From Polytrichum commune (Eukaryota > Streptophyta > Polytrichopsida > Polytrichales > Polytrichaceae): a stretch of DNA of 64,000 nucleotides. Below the pieces are notes generated by a model. The model was not told where the DNA came from. It saw nothing but the letters and a program-made list of their open reading frames with translations, and made no database searches. Made by a program: the position numbers and the translations under genes. The stretch lies in assembly GCA_950295325.1 (NCBI GenBank), contig OX485806.1:11782001-11846000 (forward strand), written 5' to 3'. Of the stretch, positions 44,679 through 56,879 are shown piece by piece; within the stretch, counting starts at the first letter, position 1; every line of letters starts with the position of its first letter.

Positions 44679-44732
44679 TTATAAGTTTAGGGTCAAGTTT
44701 TTGTGTTGGATGAATGCATGAGAGCTACAGTA

Positions 44733-44753
44733 CTCTCTCTCTCTCTCTCTCTC
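44733..44753. repeat. (CT)n microsatellite
   Basis: About ten CT units, followed by a short open segment (MEMRDLLSCCCSGFGTFLDY from 44771) that is not supported as a gene. Confidence 0.9.
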
Positions 44754-44939
44754 CGTCTAGTTGCCGCACATGGAGATGCGTGATCTTCTTTCTTGCTGCT
44801 GCTCCGGTTTTGGGACTTTTCTGGACTACTTTATATGTTTTTGTTTGTTTGTTTTTGGTTACGGTATGTATTGACGAATCGCTGAATCCCAGTGTGAGGA
44901 AGACAAAGGTTTCTGGACTACGTGCTTTATAAGGAGCAA

Positions 44940-47900
44940 TGTATATAAGGCCCACCCTATCGAGTCTCCGCTTTCAATCACAAGCCCCAAGGGTATTGAG
45001 CACCCCAAATCGCAAAAGGCCCTTTTGGCACTGTGCCTTTGCTTCACGGATTGGAGGATTTGGAGAAAATCGGGAAGCATTTGAGTACCAGTCTACGCAA
45101 GAGCGAAGATTTGCCAGTGACCGGGAGGGGTCTAGGGTAGGGGGCTAGGGTTTAGGGTTTAGGGTGTCTACGGAAACTCATCTATTGTGAAGGTGAAAAC
45201 GTAATGAATTCTTTTTAGGAGATGTTAGACCTGTAAATGATTAATTCCAGACGATTTGATTCCGGAATAACAGCCAAAGATTTCGGATAAGTCCGTGGAG
45301 TTAAATTGGAATGAATCAACCCTCAATCTTGTAGAAGTGTTTTTTTGGCTGGAGTCCTTCATCCACGATGGATGAGTTTACATAGACGCCACGAATCCCA
45401 GGCTGGTCATCTAGGGGTCCTTGGACGTGTCAGAAGTATGCAAATGTTGTTCGGTTAGTTTTCATGTTTCTTTATATTCTATTGATCATATTCTATGTAC
45501 CGGTACATGTATTGTATTTAGGAACCCGTGCCTAAAAAATAACACCTTCCTTGTTGGCGACACATGTTTTTCATCCTTAAGCCATAAAAAAGTGAGTGTA
45601 ATTACGGTGACATTGGGTAAGTCATTGTTGAAAGCATAATCATATGCGGAAGTTAGTACAAAATAGCACCACTTTGGCCATTCATAATACCGGTGTAAGA
45701 ATGATGCAAGAACGTTTTAAGAAGAGCATGGTCAACTTCAACCAATCATGAGGGCTAATCAAGGATCAATATGCTCAACGAAGCAGTGTGAGAACCGATC
45801 CCAAGAGCTAGACTCTTCATGCCACGTACGAACTAACATGAGTGTTTGAAGGGGTTATATTTGAAGCATTAGCGTCCATAGTATATGTGAGGGAGAGGAC
45901 TTATTTTTTCTAGTGTGTACATTTAAAAAAGGTATTAAGAATCTTAAAGTTAAAGGTAGAGGTACAAAAGGGGTCCCAAGGTTTAGAGGAAAAATTTGAC
46001 AGAGACGTGTTCGTTTCATCCAATAAATTTTTTCATCCATCATTGTCATATGGTAATAGTCCTCAATGAATACCATGTCCATTTTTGTTAGGGTTTGCAT
46101 TTTGGTTCTAGGTTTTTGCAAATTGGAGGCTCTTGGACAGCATAGGCTCCCTTGAGTCTTGCTCTACATTTTGTGGCTAGGTTATTATGCTCCAGTCCTT
46201 GTTTGTTTGGTGCAATTATTGAGTTACATGCTATGGATGAAAATTTTGTTCAATGACTTTGTCATTGGAAAGTGAAAGTTGATTTTATGTGTAATAAGGG
46301 CCTATTTATATCATGATTTATATTTGTATCTATATTGGAGGCATTTATCACATTCAGTTGAAAATCTTAGTATAAATACATGAATCCATTTTCTAGGATG
46401 CCATTAGTACGGGTACAATTGTTTTTCTTCATAAAGTTCCCGTATACAAAGGATTTAATTTCATATTGACCCACGCACGTCACTTAGGTATCCAATGAAG
46501 AGTCCACCCCCCGAGGAAGTGATCCAAAAAAGGGGGACAACACCTTCATTTAATAGAAGGCCCATAGTGGAGAATTAAAGGCCCATTTCTTTTTAAACAA
46601 CTTTGCAAATTTATGTAGGTTGCATATGAAAATATTATGTATTGAAAAAAGAAAAAGAAAAAAGAAAAAAATAATGGACTTTGTACGTATTTGTTGATCT
46701 ATGGAGGTTTTTTAATGTTTTCAAGCTATTTAACCTACTTTAAATAGAAAAATTTCATAGAGTGTTGCTTTTAGGCTTTACTACCTTAGCAATTTTCTAA
46801 TGAAGCATTAGCAGAACTTGGATTGGAAATTGGACCTCTTTTGATTTGGTTATAGTTATCGGTAACGCATATGTACCAGGGTTCTTGTTTTTAAAATAAA
46901 AAATAAATCTAAAAGCATAGGTCTACTTAATTGTGTTGATCATTGAGTCTATGTAGAATGATTATAACTTAGAGGACATAGTTCAATTTCTTTTATAAGT
47001 GTGTCTTTATGATTTCCATTTTTAGGTCCACACTTAACCAAACATCATTCAAATATAGGTGTTTGATGGGGGAAATGACCGAATTAGGCATGCTTACCAT
47101 ACAAAAAAGAATCAGTTTTTGAAAAGGTTAAAATGCAATGAATCATTTTTTAAGAAAAATCTATTGTTCAGAAAAACTTGACTCTAGATGACTTAGTGGG
47201 ATCCAGTGTGGATGAATTAGCCCTAAACCTACACATGTCACGTTTTTACTCAAACCCCTCCATCCATGATGGAATATGGATGAGTTTACGTAAACACCAT
47301 AAAGCTATAGCCATCATGAGTATCTAGAATTGCATGGAGCTTACACTCATCACACATGAAGTTCAAAGAGGCCATGAAGTATTGCTATGAAACAAGAACA
47401 GTAGAAAATAACACTACAAAGCTTAGCAAAAACATTCATAAGGTTAGTCTACCTAAAACCAACATATGGTCTACATCCAACACCTATAAATCTTGTACAA
47501 CATGTACATATTATTTATGACAATTTTACACCTTCCAAACATTTGATATAGGCATTGGTTTTAGGTCGCCTACAACTGAAACTTTAAACCCTTACAACTT
47601 TTGCACATGGTGTCCAAATGATGTGTTATTTAGCACATTGGATCCTTTTGATCTTGCAAAGAAGAAATATCATAACATGATAGTTCCAATAATAGAAACT
47701 CTGCTCAACACGTCTTTGTGAATTTTAGGTGGACTTACCTTGAATGTTATTGACATTCATAAACTGGACTTGATCATAACATAATACATTTGTGACCTTT
47801 TGTTTTGTGGACCCGAGAACCAATGATAGTGATTATTGAACAATGCGTGGTGTGATGCTTGAGAATCTCACAAGTTTTAGGTTGGCACTTTACACCTATT

Positions 47901-48100
47901 ATTGTGGTTTACCATTTGGAGTTACACATTGCAATAGTTCTTCTACTAAGAATATCTTTCTTTACCAAGTAAGTTATTTCATGTTCCTTGATGTACATAC
48001 TATTCATTTATTTTATCTAGGTAAATGATGATCTAATTGGAAAACATTATGGTAATGCATAACTCCCATTTTGTAGACCACAATATTAGGTGGGAAAGGT
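44940..48100. other. Long stretch without a supported gene
   Basis: Contains a two-unit plant-telomere-like word (GGGTTTAGGGTTTAGGG at 45146-45162), a degenerate family D copy at about 46850-47100 (TTCAAATATAGGTGTTTGAT, TTAGGCATGCTTACCAT), and otherwise AT-rich sequence. The short ORFs show no domain. Confidence 0.5.
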
Positions 48101-48103
48101 GTA

Positions 48104-48320
48104 CACTAAATATGATATTTAGTGTCACTTACTATTTAGAGTTACATAGTGCTCATCTTTTACTATCAATGTAATTACTTCCCAAGTAAAGATGTTAATG
48201 TTACATAATGTTCAAACAACCAATTTGACCTTTGTTGACCTAAAAGAAAAAGATATAAAATAAATAGTTATAACATTACGTAATTCCAATAGTAAGTGAC
48301 ACTAAGTACAATATTCGGTG
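48104..48320 (+). mobile_element. Repeat family C, short MITE form (217 bp)
   Basis: Left CACTAAATATGATATTTAGT then GTCACTTACTATTTAG; right CCAATAGTAAGTGACACTAA then GTACAATATTCGGTG. Each end is itself a small palindrome (CTAAATATGATATTTAG), so a terminus can fold alone. Confidence 0.75.
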
Positions 48321-48909
48321 TGGTGAGTATAGGTCCATATACGCTCATCAAAACTTCATGACACATCTCATACACAACGTTCGCGCTTTGTAGATCAACA
48401 ATGTTCTCATACTCAAGAGTCCTTGGATTTATGGAACAACAAGAATGTGCTACCTAAAAATAGTGTAAAAAAGCAATCTCATGTTCACGTTGACAATTTA
48501 TGAATAAAAAAAAAGGTTCTTTCCCACTCAGTGAAAGTCAATTTGCACATTTCAAAAATGAGAGGTGGTAAAGTCCCCCTTCTCAAACGTCACCAGTCCC
48601 CAACAATCGTACATCCACTGACTTTCATTTGCAGGGCAAAATCAACACACACTTCCATGTGGAAGGGAAGGGGAGGGGGTCCAAATTTTTGTCATCTAGT
48701 GGTTTTCGCCGACTTCGCCATGCATCACATAGAAGTGTGCCCTAAAGTCCCCCTTAACACAGTGTGTGTCACTCAAAAGTTTGCAAATTCATCACGGCAC
48801 TATAATGGCTAAAGCATGTCTATTGTCGTTATTGGTCAATGGTCAAACAAATACAAACGTTGACCCGTAACATTTCCCATTCATTGGCCGGCAATGAATG
48901 AGGAGAATT

Positions 48910-49123
48910 GACCGCTAGTTGCAGTTGAACCGGTTGAGTTTGAGAAAAATAACTAACCGGGTGAAGTTCAAGACTTTAGGAAAATTACCAATCATTTTGG
49001 GGAATACATGGAATATGCGTCAAATTAATAAAGGAAAACTGAAAGATCGTGACATGTAACCGGTTGGACTTGGAAACACTAGGATTTTGACTGATTGTGT
49101 CCAAAAATCTTCCCAGACACTGG
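48910..49123 (+). repeat. Repeat family A, full-length reference copy
   Basis: From GACCGCTAGTTGCAG to TTCCCAGACACTGG, 214 bp. Internal CCGGTT words occur three times (GAACCGGTTGAG, AACCGGGTG, GTAACCGGTTGG). The ends are not inverted repeats. It lies 15 bp left of the Harbinger MITE at 49139. Confidence 0.8.
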
Positions 49124-49138
49124 TAGGCCGGTGTCTAA

Positions 49139-49624
49139 GGGCCACTTCACACACGAAATTGAGAGTCCGTCACCATTACACTTCCAACACTCTCATTGGT
49201 GGAAAGGCGGAGACGGTCCAAGTTCGCTTCACACTATGCTTGAGGGACCAACGGAGTACGTGGATGCAAGATGGATGTACAGTCTGCATGGCATCGAATG
49301 GATCATGTTTCATGGTCATTTGGATTATTTTCAAAAACCATCTCTTGGAGGTAGGATTAACAAAATACCAGGAGACCATGGCACTCTGAATGCTCACAAC
49401 CATCGATTTATTCTATTTTATCATGTGTGAGGACCCGCATGAATAGGAATTCATTGAAATACCATTTAGTTGAGGGGCCAGTCACATATGACTTTACTCT
49501 ACACTTGAGGGTCCGTGACCACACTACATGATTTTGGAGGTGTCTTGGGACGGCCTTTGGACACTTTCTATTGGAATCTCACAATTTCACGGTCACGGCC
49601 CTTGGCTTGTGTGTGAAGTGGCCC
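49139..49624 (-). mobile_element. PIF/Harbinger-type MITE, family H1, 486 bp
   Basis: Starts GGGCCACTTCACACACGA and ends GTGTGTGAAGTGGCCC, flanked by TAA (49136-49138) and TTA (49625-49627). The interior is the reverse complement of 219-704, including CTCTCATTGGTGGAAA, TTTCAAAAACCATCTCTTGG and TCCTATTCATGC, and the length is identical. The overlapping ORFs on both strands are by-products. Confidence 0.85.
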
Positions 49625-49629
49625 TTAGT

Positions 49630-51100
49630 TGAATACTTGGTACAAAACTGATGGTAAATACATAATATTTGGGTTTTAAGTTATAATATCCATTTTTTCT
49701 TCTAAGATGGACATAATGAAAGACCAAATCATACTTATCTACCTGTATTTAAATTTTATTTCCTAAAAATAAAAGTAAAGAAAATTAATACCAACAAACA
49801 TTGCTTCCATAAGAAACATTGGATGAATAAACTTTAACTAAATCAAGTAAATTTCATGTGGGAAATGGTTTGACCAGTACCTACTATGAAACATATGTTG
49901 AAGGCCAAATGAGTGCTTTATGAAGCAGATATTCTAAACTAAATATCTGGGTTAGTTTGGACCGCACTAATCCCACATAATTTGTTTCATAATCATCATG
50001 TAGCAACTAGAGAGTGTCACATGACACATCACGAAGATCATTCTAATTAACACAAAGCACCAGCTTTAATGCCACACTAAATCAGATGTTTAGTGTAGTG
50101 AGGGTGGGAGGAATGCTATATGCCAAATATTTTGTATCATATCAGCTTTCCCCATCTTCATATTTTAGACTGTGTATCATAAGAAGATTCACTAGGTGGA
50201 AATTACACTCTAGTATGTTTTAATATCACGAAGCTACATCAGGCATGTTTGACAATTGATTTCATTTGTGACATATTACATTGTCATGCTTGTATTCGTG
50301 AATGTTGTGGTGAAGTACTTTGCTTTATGTTTCTCCTTTAGTGTATGTAAACTATTTAGGTAGAGTTTGTATTTCCTTGCGTAAGTTGAAGAAACGGTTG
50401 AAATTGCATTATGTTGCATGCCAACAATCTTTGATGCATTATGATTAGATTATTGTTAGATAATGCACGGCAACATTATGTTCTCGATTTAGGGTCATGT
50501 TAAAACAAATGGCCAAAAGCTTGTAAATATCGACAAGGTGTTAAGAGACGCTCAAAAGACTTGTTTGTCATAAATTTAGGGTCACTTAGTTTCCCGATTC
50601 CTCACACAAGGCTAGGCAAACCCCCCCCCCCCCCCCCCTCTTCCCGTGGAAGAAGTACAACTCCTCAATGGAAAACGTGTGGTTTGTGAAGTTCCCAATT
50701 TTAATATTACTTCGTATATGTACCTACAACACTAATTGTGGGAGTGAAAAAAATGCATGTGGTCCACACGTTGTAAATCAACAAATCTATATTGTAAGTC
50801 AACACAACACATGATATTTTGGTTTGGTGTAAAGAATTGTTCCATAATATCTTGGACTCAAAGGACGGACACTTGTTTTCCACAAGAGGCAACACAAGCA
50901 TGCCAAGATGACACTTGTAAGTTAGTTGAGAAGAGTCGCCTATTGAACACAACTCTTTTCACATTTGACTCGGTCGCCCCATGCACAAATGACATTTCCA
51001 CACCAATTAAACGTTAGTCCACACTTATTAAGAAGTTATGACTCACTCTCAAACAAGCTCTCCGCTCCCAACAACAAAGATGGTTGAAGTGAGAAGCGTT
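49630..51100. other. No gene seen
   Basis: AT-rich. It holds a family C-like palindrome at about 50075-50098 (CACTAAATCAGATGTTTAGT) and a poly-C run at 50621-50638. Confidence 0.55.
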
Positions 51101-51109
51101 GGAGCTAGA

Positions 51110-51850
51110 GCCTCATAGCTTATGGCACATATTTTGTAGTTATAAGGACATGGCTTGTGGCTTAGGTGCCCCTTGTTGTCTTATTAACCTTATACTTATT
51201 GCCATGTGTGTGTGCATATATATATAATTATTTTGTCCAAGGATTTGTGGCGGCCATGTGACATGATTTGAAGGTGAAAACGTTGAAAACTTTATCCTCA
51301 ATGTGGCTCGTGACTTGTGTGTTCTAGCATTTAGGACCATGAAACAAGCATCGTAGACCCCAAATTAGTCTAGTGTGACAAAGTTGAAAATTCAACAATT
51401 GTAATAAGGTGGTTGTTGGAGAGCTCTCGTGAAGCTACAATGACTCATGGCACAAGCTTCAATGTTAGGTGCACCTTGTCATCTTAGCCTAGTAAGCGGT
51501 CAAGGAATTGTGGGCAATCATATGAGTTGAAGGTGAAAACGTTGGGAAACCCTTATATATAGCTTGACATTTATTTGTTCTAGTAGATTGGGCCATGGAA
51601 GTAGCCTCAAGGACCCCGGAATTGGTCTAGTGACATAGAGCTATTGAAGGGAGTAGTGGGCCTACAACCTCATGGCATGCTCTTGGCACACATTCCGGTA
51701 ATGATTTATATAGCCAAGAACTTGTGATGCAATCATGTAAGTTGAAGGTGAGAATGTTAAAGAAAAACCCTTGATAGTTTGGGTTTCGTATGTTTTGGCG
51801 TATTGGATTCCGGAAATATGATTGAAGATCCCAAATTAGTCCAATGAAAT
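51110..51850. repeat. Three diverged tandem units of ~210-280 bp
   Basis: Each unit runs: ATGGCAC near the start, then an AGCCTAG/ATAGCC stretch, then a variant of TGTGG..GCAATCATAT(G/A)AGTTGAAGGTGA, then AACGTTGA/GGGAAA, then TGTTCTAG(C/T)A, and CCCC(A/G)AATT(A/G)GTCTAGTG. Units begin near 51110, 51430 and 51655. Confidence 0.65.
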
Positions 51851-51915
51851 CAACCACAGACGGGGCACATGTTGTCCCTAGGCCCCTAACATGGTTTCCA
51901 CCATTGTCCGGGGAG

Positions 51916-52124
51916 GACCAGCGGTTAGTTGCATATGAATCAGTTGAGTTTGAAAAATAATTGGTTGAAGTTGGAGACTTGAAGGAAACTACCAATCATT
52001 TTAGAGGAATCTATACACGAATATACCTCAAGTGAACAAAGCAAAACCGAAGATGTCAACATGTAATCAGCTGGATTTAGAATCATTAGGATCTTGACCA
52101 ACTATATATGCCCAAAAACTTAGG
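51916..52124 (+). repeat. Repeat family A, diverged copy
   Basis: From GACCAGCGGTTAGTTGCA through ATTGGTTGAAGTTGGAGACT and ATTTTAGAGGAATCTATACA to GACCAACTATATATGCCCAA. The final CAGACACTGG is lost. Confidence 0.7.
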
Positions 52125-52129
52125 AACAA

Positions 52130-53320
52130 AATCCTAGAAATGAAAAGAATGGCCAACTGATATACTCCTAGTTGTTCATTTATAGAAACCAAATTATCTA
52201 GTAAAATCAAATCGTTTTAGAGCACAACCAATTCCAATCTTAAGCCTTTTTCTTTCTTTTCTTTATATGAGGTATTCCCTCCAAACCACAATCACATAGA
52301 GCTCCAATGAATGATATCTTGTAGGAACGTTCTTTATGAGATTGAGCATGCTAAAATCATTGCCCCACCCATAACCAACATCCCAACAATCTTGTACAAT
52401 AAGTACATATTGATGTTAAGAACATCCCCCCACCTTCACATTAGGCTCCCATCATGATTTTGTGTCACGGCCAATAAGAGTTTGAACTCTTATAATCCGA
52501 TGCATAAGACATAGTTTGGTGCTTTGGATTCCCCTTTAATTGCTAACCAAAACCAATGAAGACCATGTGCAGAACTTGGGCCAACGAAATTTGAGGAAAA
52601 TAAATGACAATCAAATGAACATTATCATAGTGGACAACCTCAACTCTTAAAGCGTAATCTACCTTGTTTGCAAGTCTAAAACAAAAAGCCAATAGCGTGA
52701 ATGATTGGGGCTCCATATCCACCTTGCACAATGGTGTGGGTTTCATTCTTCACCAATCCATGGTTGATGTTACCCACAATTGTCCATTCATTGTGGGAGT
52801 CGTTGGATCAATAGAACATGTGGATATGAAGGCCGCAATGAACATAGTAGGGGAAGAACAATGAGCAATCAAGTTTCCTCATTTACGGTTTTAAAATAGG
52901 ATCTAGGTCTTTTAGTTGAGATATTGCATGAGGAATAATAGACATTATAGTTTCATGTCAATGTTGACAAATACATAACATTACTCAACTTAGAGGGTGA
53001 GTTTCTTTTTCTAAAAAGGGGAACCCCCCCCCCCTAGGTTGAAATGTATCCCAATCTATAATGGAGGGAGATCAAGGCTTGATTGGCATGCGGCGGCTGA
53101 GGCATGCCCAACATGTGTCGGGACCCATTGCGGCAACCTAACCCGCTGCATAATAAACCCAAATATGAATTTATTTCCAGTAAGCAATCTCCCACATATA
53201 TGTTCATTATGTGTTCACTATTGCAACGCGAACAATGCTTACGTTGAGTATTATCCATTTTGCAAGGTTGGCCTAGAATAAGTCAAGAAATAGTTCTTCT
53301 AAGATTCCCAATATTTCCAA
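52130..53320. other. No gene seen
   Basis: AT-rich with stops in all frames. It holds one arm of the hairpin element (ACATAACATTACTCAAC near 52973) and a short poly-C (53026-53034). Confidence 0.55.
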
Positions 53321-53843
53321 CACTACACCATGTATGGCATTTAGTGCCACTTACCCTGTTTTGAGGTGTATACAGGGTTACACAAATCATTTGTGTCACC
53401 TCATGACACTTGGCATTCAAGTGAGCTTACTAATACCTTGGCCACGCGTATGTTCAATAACATTATGTAGTGTATGCCTATGTTACACAATGGTCTATAA
53501 GTTGACTAGAGTGTACACAAATGACACTTGACATTAGTATGCTCGAGAACCGCTTCCTCTTGCACATTAAAACATAAACACGTGACACTTGGCATTGGTA
53601 TGCTCGCAAACATCTTCCCCTTGGATACCACGATGCAAAACTATCATCAGATATCCCAATGTGCTACGCTAAATGTCATAATGTAAATACTTTTCACTTC
53701 AAAAGAGTCACTCATGGGAATCGACGAATAGCAGACATGACACTTTGGAACGTGTTGGCATCTAGTTCAGGTCTCTTTGCAAATAATGTTACGTGACACT
53801 AAATACCATAAACGGCATACGGATGCAACACCCTAGTGTGGTG
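53321..53843 (+). mobile_element. Family C-like element, enlarged (523 bp)
   Basis: Left CACTACACCATGTATGGCAT then TTAGTGCCACTTACC; the reverse complement of the right end is CACCACACTAGGGTGTTGCA and on through ATTTAGTGTCACGTAA. Between them GACACTTG(G/A)CATT(G/A)GTATGC-type words recur at about 53406, 53523 and 53583, so the interior grew by tandem duplication. Confidence 0.6.
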
Positions 53844-54358
53844 AATATACGTTGTCCTTCTTTCCTCTCTTATTTTGCACAACTAAGGGCCGCTTTACAC
53901 CTAGAAGCCGGGCCAATTCCCCTTGAGGCCGATTGCATGAAATTTTAGCCCCTTCTGGGTTGGAGGCCGGCCTCAACTACACATTATAATAAGATTATAA
54001 TGGGGGCTAATTTTTCCATATGCCGATTCAATAAATCTAGCATAATCCAACGGATCTAGCATAATCTAGCATAGAGCCGTTCATATTTCCACATAATCCA
54101 GTGGATATAGTTCGTTGAAAAAATCATTTTTTATTTATTGAAATGTGACGTTGGTCCCGAGGCCAAGAATTGGCCCTCCATTTTGGGTGCATCCAATTCA
54201 ATGAGCTCGGACCGTGCCATACCATGCATTTTTTGATTAAAATTTTCATACCACCAAACCCGCCCGACCTCTAGGTGTAAAATGGTTGGGGCCGATTTCA
54301 GCCTTTTGACCAATCACAAGTGAGAATTTCAAGCCTCTTAAAACGGCTCTAAGTTAAT

Positions 54359-54748
54359 TAAGGTAGGGGTGGCTATTTCCGTCCAAATTTCAGATGTGCC
54401 TAGTTGGGATGCTGAAACTATTTTTTTAATAAATTTTGAGCGCTCCGCAAAGCTGCTGCAAGAGCAACTATGGAAAAATCAAAATTTTCCAGCATGTTTA
54501 TGATTTCCTACAAATTTTTAAAGGAAACCTTGTAGAGTGACCAACACTCGCACATAGGGTACGTGGTATATCCACATGGTGGATTTCTAAAACCGACCGC
54601 TGGCAACCAATGAAATGTTGGCAGCGTTGTGAACGGTAAAAGCACCTTGATAGGTGCTTTTGTAAACCCAAGTAAAAGCACCTAGAAAGGTGCTTCCGAC
54701 ATAGGGGTCGACTTTAGGACCCGCACGGAAATTGCCACCCCTACCTTA
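54359..54748 (+). mobile_element. 390-bp MITE-like element, family F
   Basis: Ends TAAGGTAGGGGTGGC (left) and GCCACCCCTACCTTA (right). An internal pair of hairpin words, AAAAGCACCTTGATAGGTGC and AAAAGCACCTAGAAAGGTGC, lies at 54640-54690. The second copy, inverted and also 390 bp, is at 56481-56870, 1.7 kb away. If TAA/TTA is the target duplication the class would be Harbinger-like; this is not settled. Confidence 0.8.
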
Positions 54749-55180
54749 GCAAAGAAGCAAGCAAAGTGTATGAAAGAAACGACGTTGCCGAAACCTAGAG
54801 AATGGCCAATCAATCTCAAAGCGTTCAACTCACACGTGTTGATGAGAGAGAGAGGTAGCTAAGGGGTTTTGGTGTCTTTAATTTGAGTCTCCGGAGTCCC
54901 AAATAATACGCGCGCGCATGCGGAGACCCTCCGGCCAGCTGCATTGGAATCCGGAGTCTTGAGCTTTGCGCGATTCCCGAGTCGAAGCTCCTCCCGTATT
55001 CCCTTACAAATGAGAAGGCTTTTTGGGTACTTGGGAAGGTGCGGCCTTGTTGCAAGTGGTTGGCGATGAGCTTGCCACGGTGGAAGAACATGGGCGTGAG
55101 GTGGCACCGATTAAAATTGTATTGTTCTAGACTTATTGAGACGCACATTACGGCGGTGTCCCGTACCTTGAAAGATATAA
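54749..55180. other. GC-richer segment between repeats, unassigned
   Basis: 54860-55160 has CpG-rich words (ACGCGCGCGCATGCGG) and few stops on both strands. The longest minus ORF is 120 codons from ATG 55187, but that ATG lies in the TIR of the MITE at 55181. No domain is recognised. It may be a remnant of a gene interrupted by the repeat insertions. Confidence 0.3.
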
Positions 55181-55625
55181 GGGCCACTTCACACTAGGAG
55201 CTTGAGGGCCCTTGACTTGTGATACGCAATTTATGTGATTGGTTGAGAAGTCGGAGATGGTACAAGTTCACTTTACACCAGACCGAGAGGACATGAGGGG
55301 ACCAACGTAATCCAAACATATGAACAATCTACGTGGCGTTCTACAAAAAGTGGATGATGTTTTCTAGTCTGCCATATATTGCACTAGGCTCGTCGAAAAG
55401 AGGTGAGTCTAATGCAAAACTAGGAGTTGTGCCAATCGAATGTTATATTGTCATGATGAGGATCTAAACCCAAGCATTGCATGTTGCGGTCCCTCAATAT
55501 GGTATTTTTTGCTTCGCACTAACCTCAAGGGCCCATCAATTGCAAAATTAGGTTTTTATTTCCCATGGTATTGCCTTTAGATAACTTTCATGGTTACAAC
55601 TCTTGGTATGTGTGTAAAGTAGCCC
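55181..55625 (+). mobile_element. PIF/Harbinger-type MITE, family H1 (445 bp), left of a pair
   Basis: Starts GGGCCACTTCACACTAGG and ends GTGTGTAAAGTAGCCC. Flanked by TAA (55178-55180) and TAA (55626-55628); the latter is shared with the next element. Confidence 0.8.
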
Positions 55626-55628
55626 TAA

Positions 55629-55984
55629 GGGCCATTTCACACACGAGCCAAGGCCCTTGATTAGACACTTCACACATTACCATGTAACTGTGAGGGCCCT
55701 TGATTCTCATCCAAAGGCCATACCACTAGCATGGTCTGCTCGAATTTGTGTCAAGCACCTCTTGGAGGTGCACCTAACACAAATTATGGCAAACCATGGG
55801 ATAATATTTATAGTCTACCTTGTAGAAATCCATGTAGACTTTTCATCCATGATAATTTCTTCTAGAACTTAGGCCTTTCACCTTCAAGTGTGAGATGAAC
55901 TTGGAGAGTCTTGGTCTTTTTGACCAATGAGACATCTTAGAATACAGTGGTCACGTGGCTTCAATCTCGTGTGTGAAGTGGCCC
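55629..55984 (+). mobile_element. PIF/Harbinger-type MITE, family H1 (356 bp), right of a pair
   Basis: Starts GGGCCATTTCACACACGAGC and ends CTCGTGTGTGAAGTGGCCC. Flanked by TAA (55626-55628) and TAA (55985-55987). It abuts the previous element through one shared TAA. Its interior differs in length from the 486-bp copies. Confidence 0.85.
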
Positions 55985-55989
55985 TAAGT

Positions 55990-56480
55990 TAGGTGTTCCC
56001 ACAAAGCAAAAAGCAAAAAAGACAAAAAAATAACCTCAATGTTTAATTACATTGACGTGCAATGTCCATTCACCACCTCCTACCCATGGTTGTGTCGTCA
56101 TGGGACGGGGGGAGCTGACTTTGTGCGAAGGTGGACCATCTATAAGTATTAGTAGGTGTTTAATCCAGTGGGACCAAGGCTTGTTTCTTTCGTTTAGTAT
56201 GACATGGATTAGATATCTTATGACAATTTGGGAGAAGGTCTCCATTAGTTTGTGGGTTTTGGGAGAGGAAATTTGAAGGTTCTGGAGGCATTTGATGATT
56301 AGTAGGTGCTCCCACAAACTCTTAACCAAATCTCAAGTTGCATGAAGCCGTTGACTTCAACTTGCGGAGCTTCGACGGCAACCCTTATACGACGAGTCCC
56401 CATGGGTTGATGATGTATAAATAAGGTAGAGGGTGCTAAAGCCAACACCCCACTCAATACCAACACCTTTAACTATCTCC
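55990..56480. other. No supported gene
   Basis: Open segments on both strands at 56036-56329 mirror each other and contain no recognised motif. Confidence 0.5.
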
Positions 56481-56870
56481 TAAGGTAGGGGTGGCAATTT
56501 CCGTGCAGGTCCTAAAGTCGACCCCTATGGTCGGAAGCACCTATCTAGGCGCTTTTACCTGGGTTTACAAAAGCACCTATCAAGGTGCTTTTACCGTTCA
56601 CAGCATTGCCAACATTTCATTGGCTGCCAGCGGTTGGTTTTAGAAATCCACCCTGTGGATATACCATGTACCCTATGTGCGAGTGTTGGTCGCTCTACAA
56701 GGTTTCCTTTAAAATTTGTAGGAAATCATAAACATGCTGGAAATTTTTGATTTTTTCATAGTTGCTCTTGCACCAGCTTTGCGGAGCGCTCAAAATTTAT
56801 AAAAAAAATAGTTTCAGCATCCCAACTAGACACATTTGAAATTTGGACGGAAATTGCCACCCCCACCTTA
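56481..56870 (-). mobile_element. 390-bp MITE-like element, family F, inverted copy
   Basis: The reverse complement matches 54359-54748 end to end at high identity (for example CACTCGCACATAGGGTAC, TTGTAGAGCGACCAACACTC). Ends TAAGGTAGGGGTGGC and GCCACCCCCACCTTA. Confidence 0.85.
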
Positions 56871-56879
56871 ATCATCAAC

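Noticed and set aside
44771-44870. First exon starting MEMRDLLSCCCSGFG after a (CT)n run with a GTATGT donor
   Set aside because: No downstream exon with compatible phase or recognisable domain was found.
49087-49430. Overlapping 100- and 111-codon ORFs sharing words with the 459-662 ORF
   Set aside because: Similarity is that of the underlying Harbinger-type MITE, which has no conserved frame.
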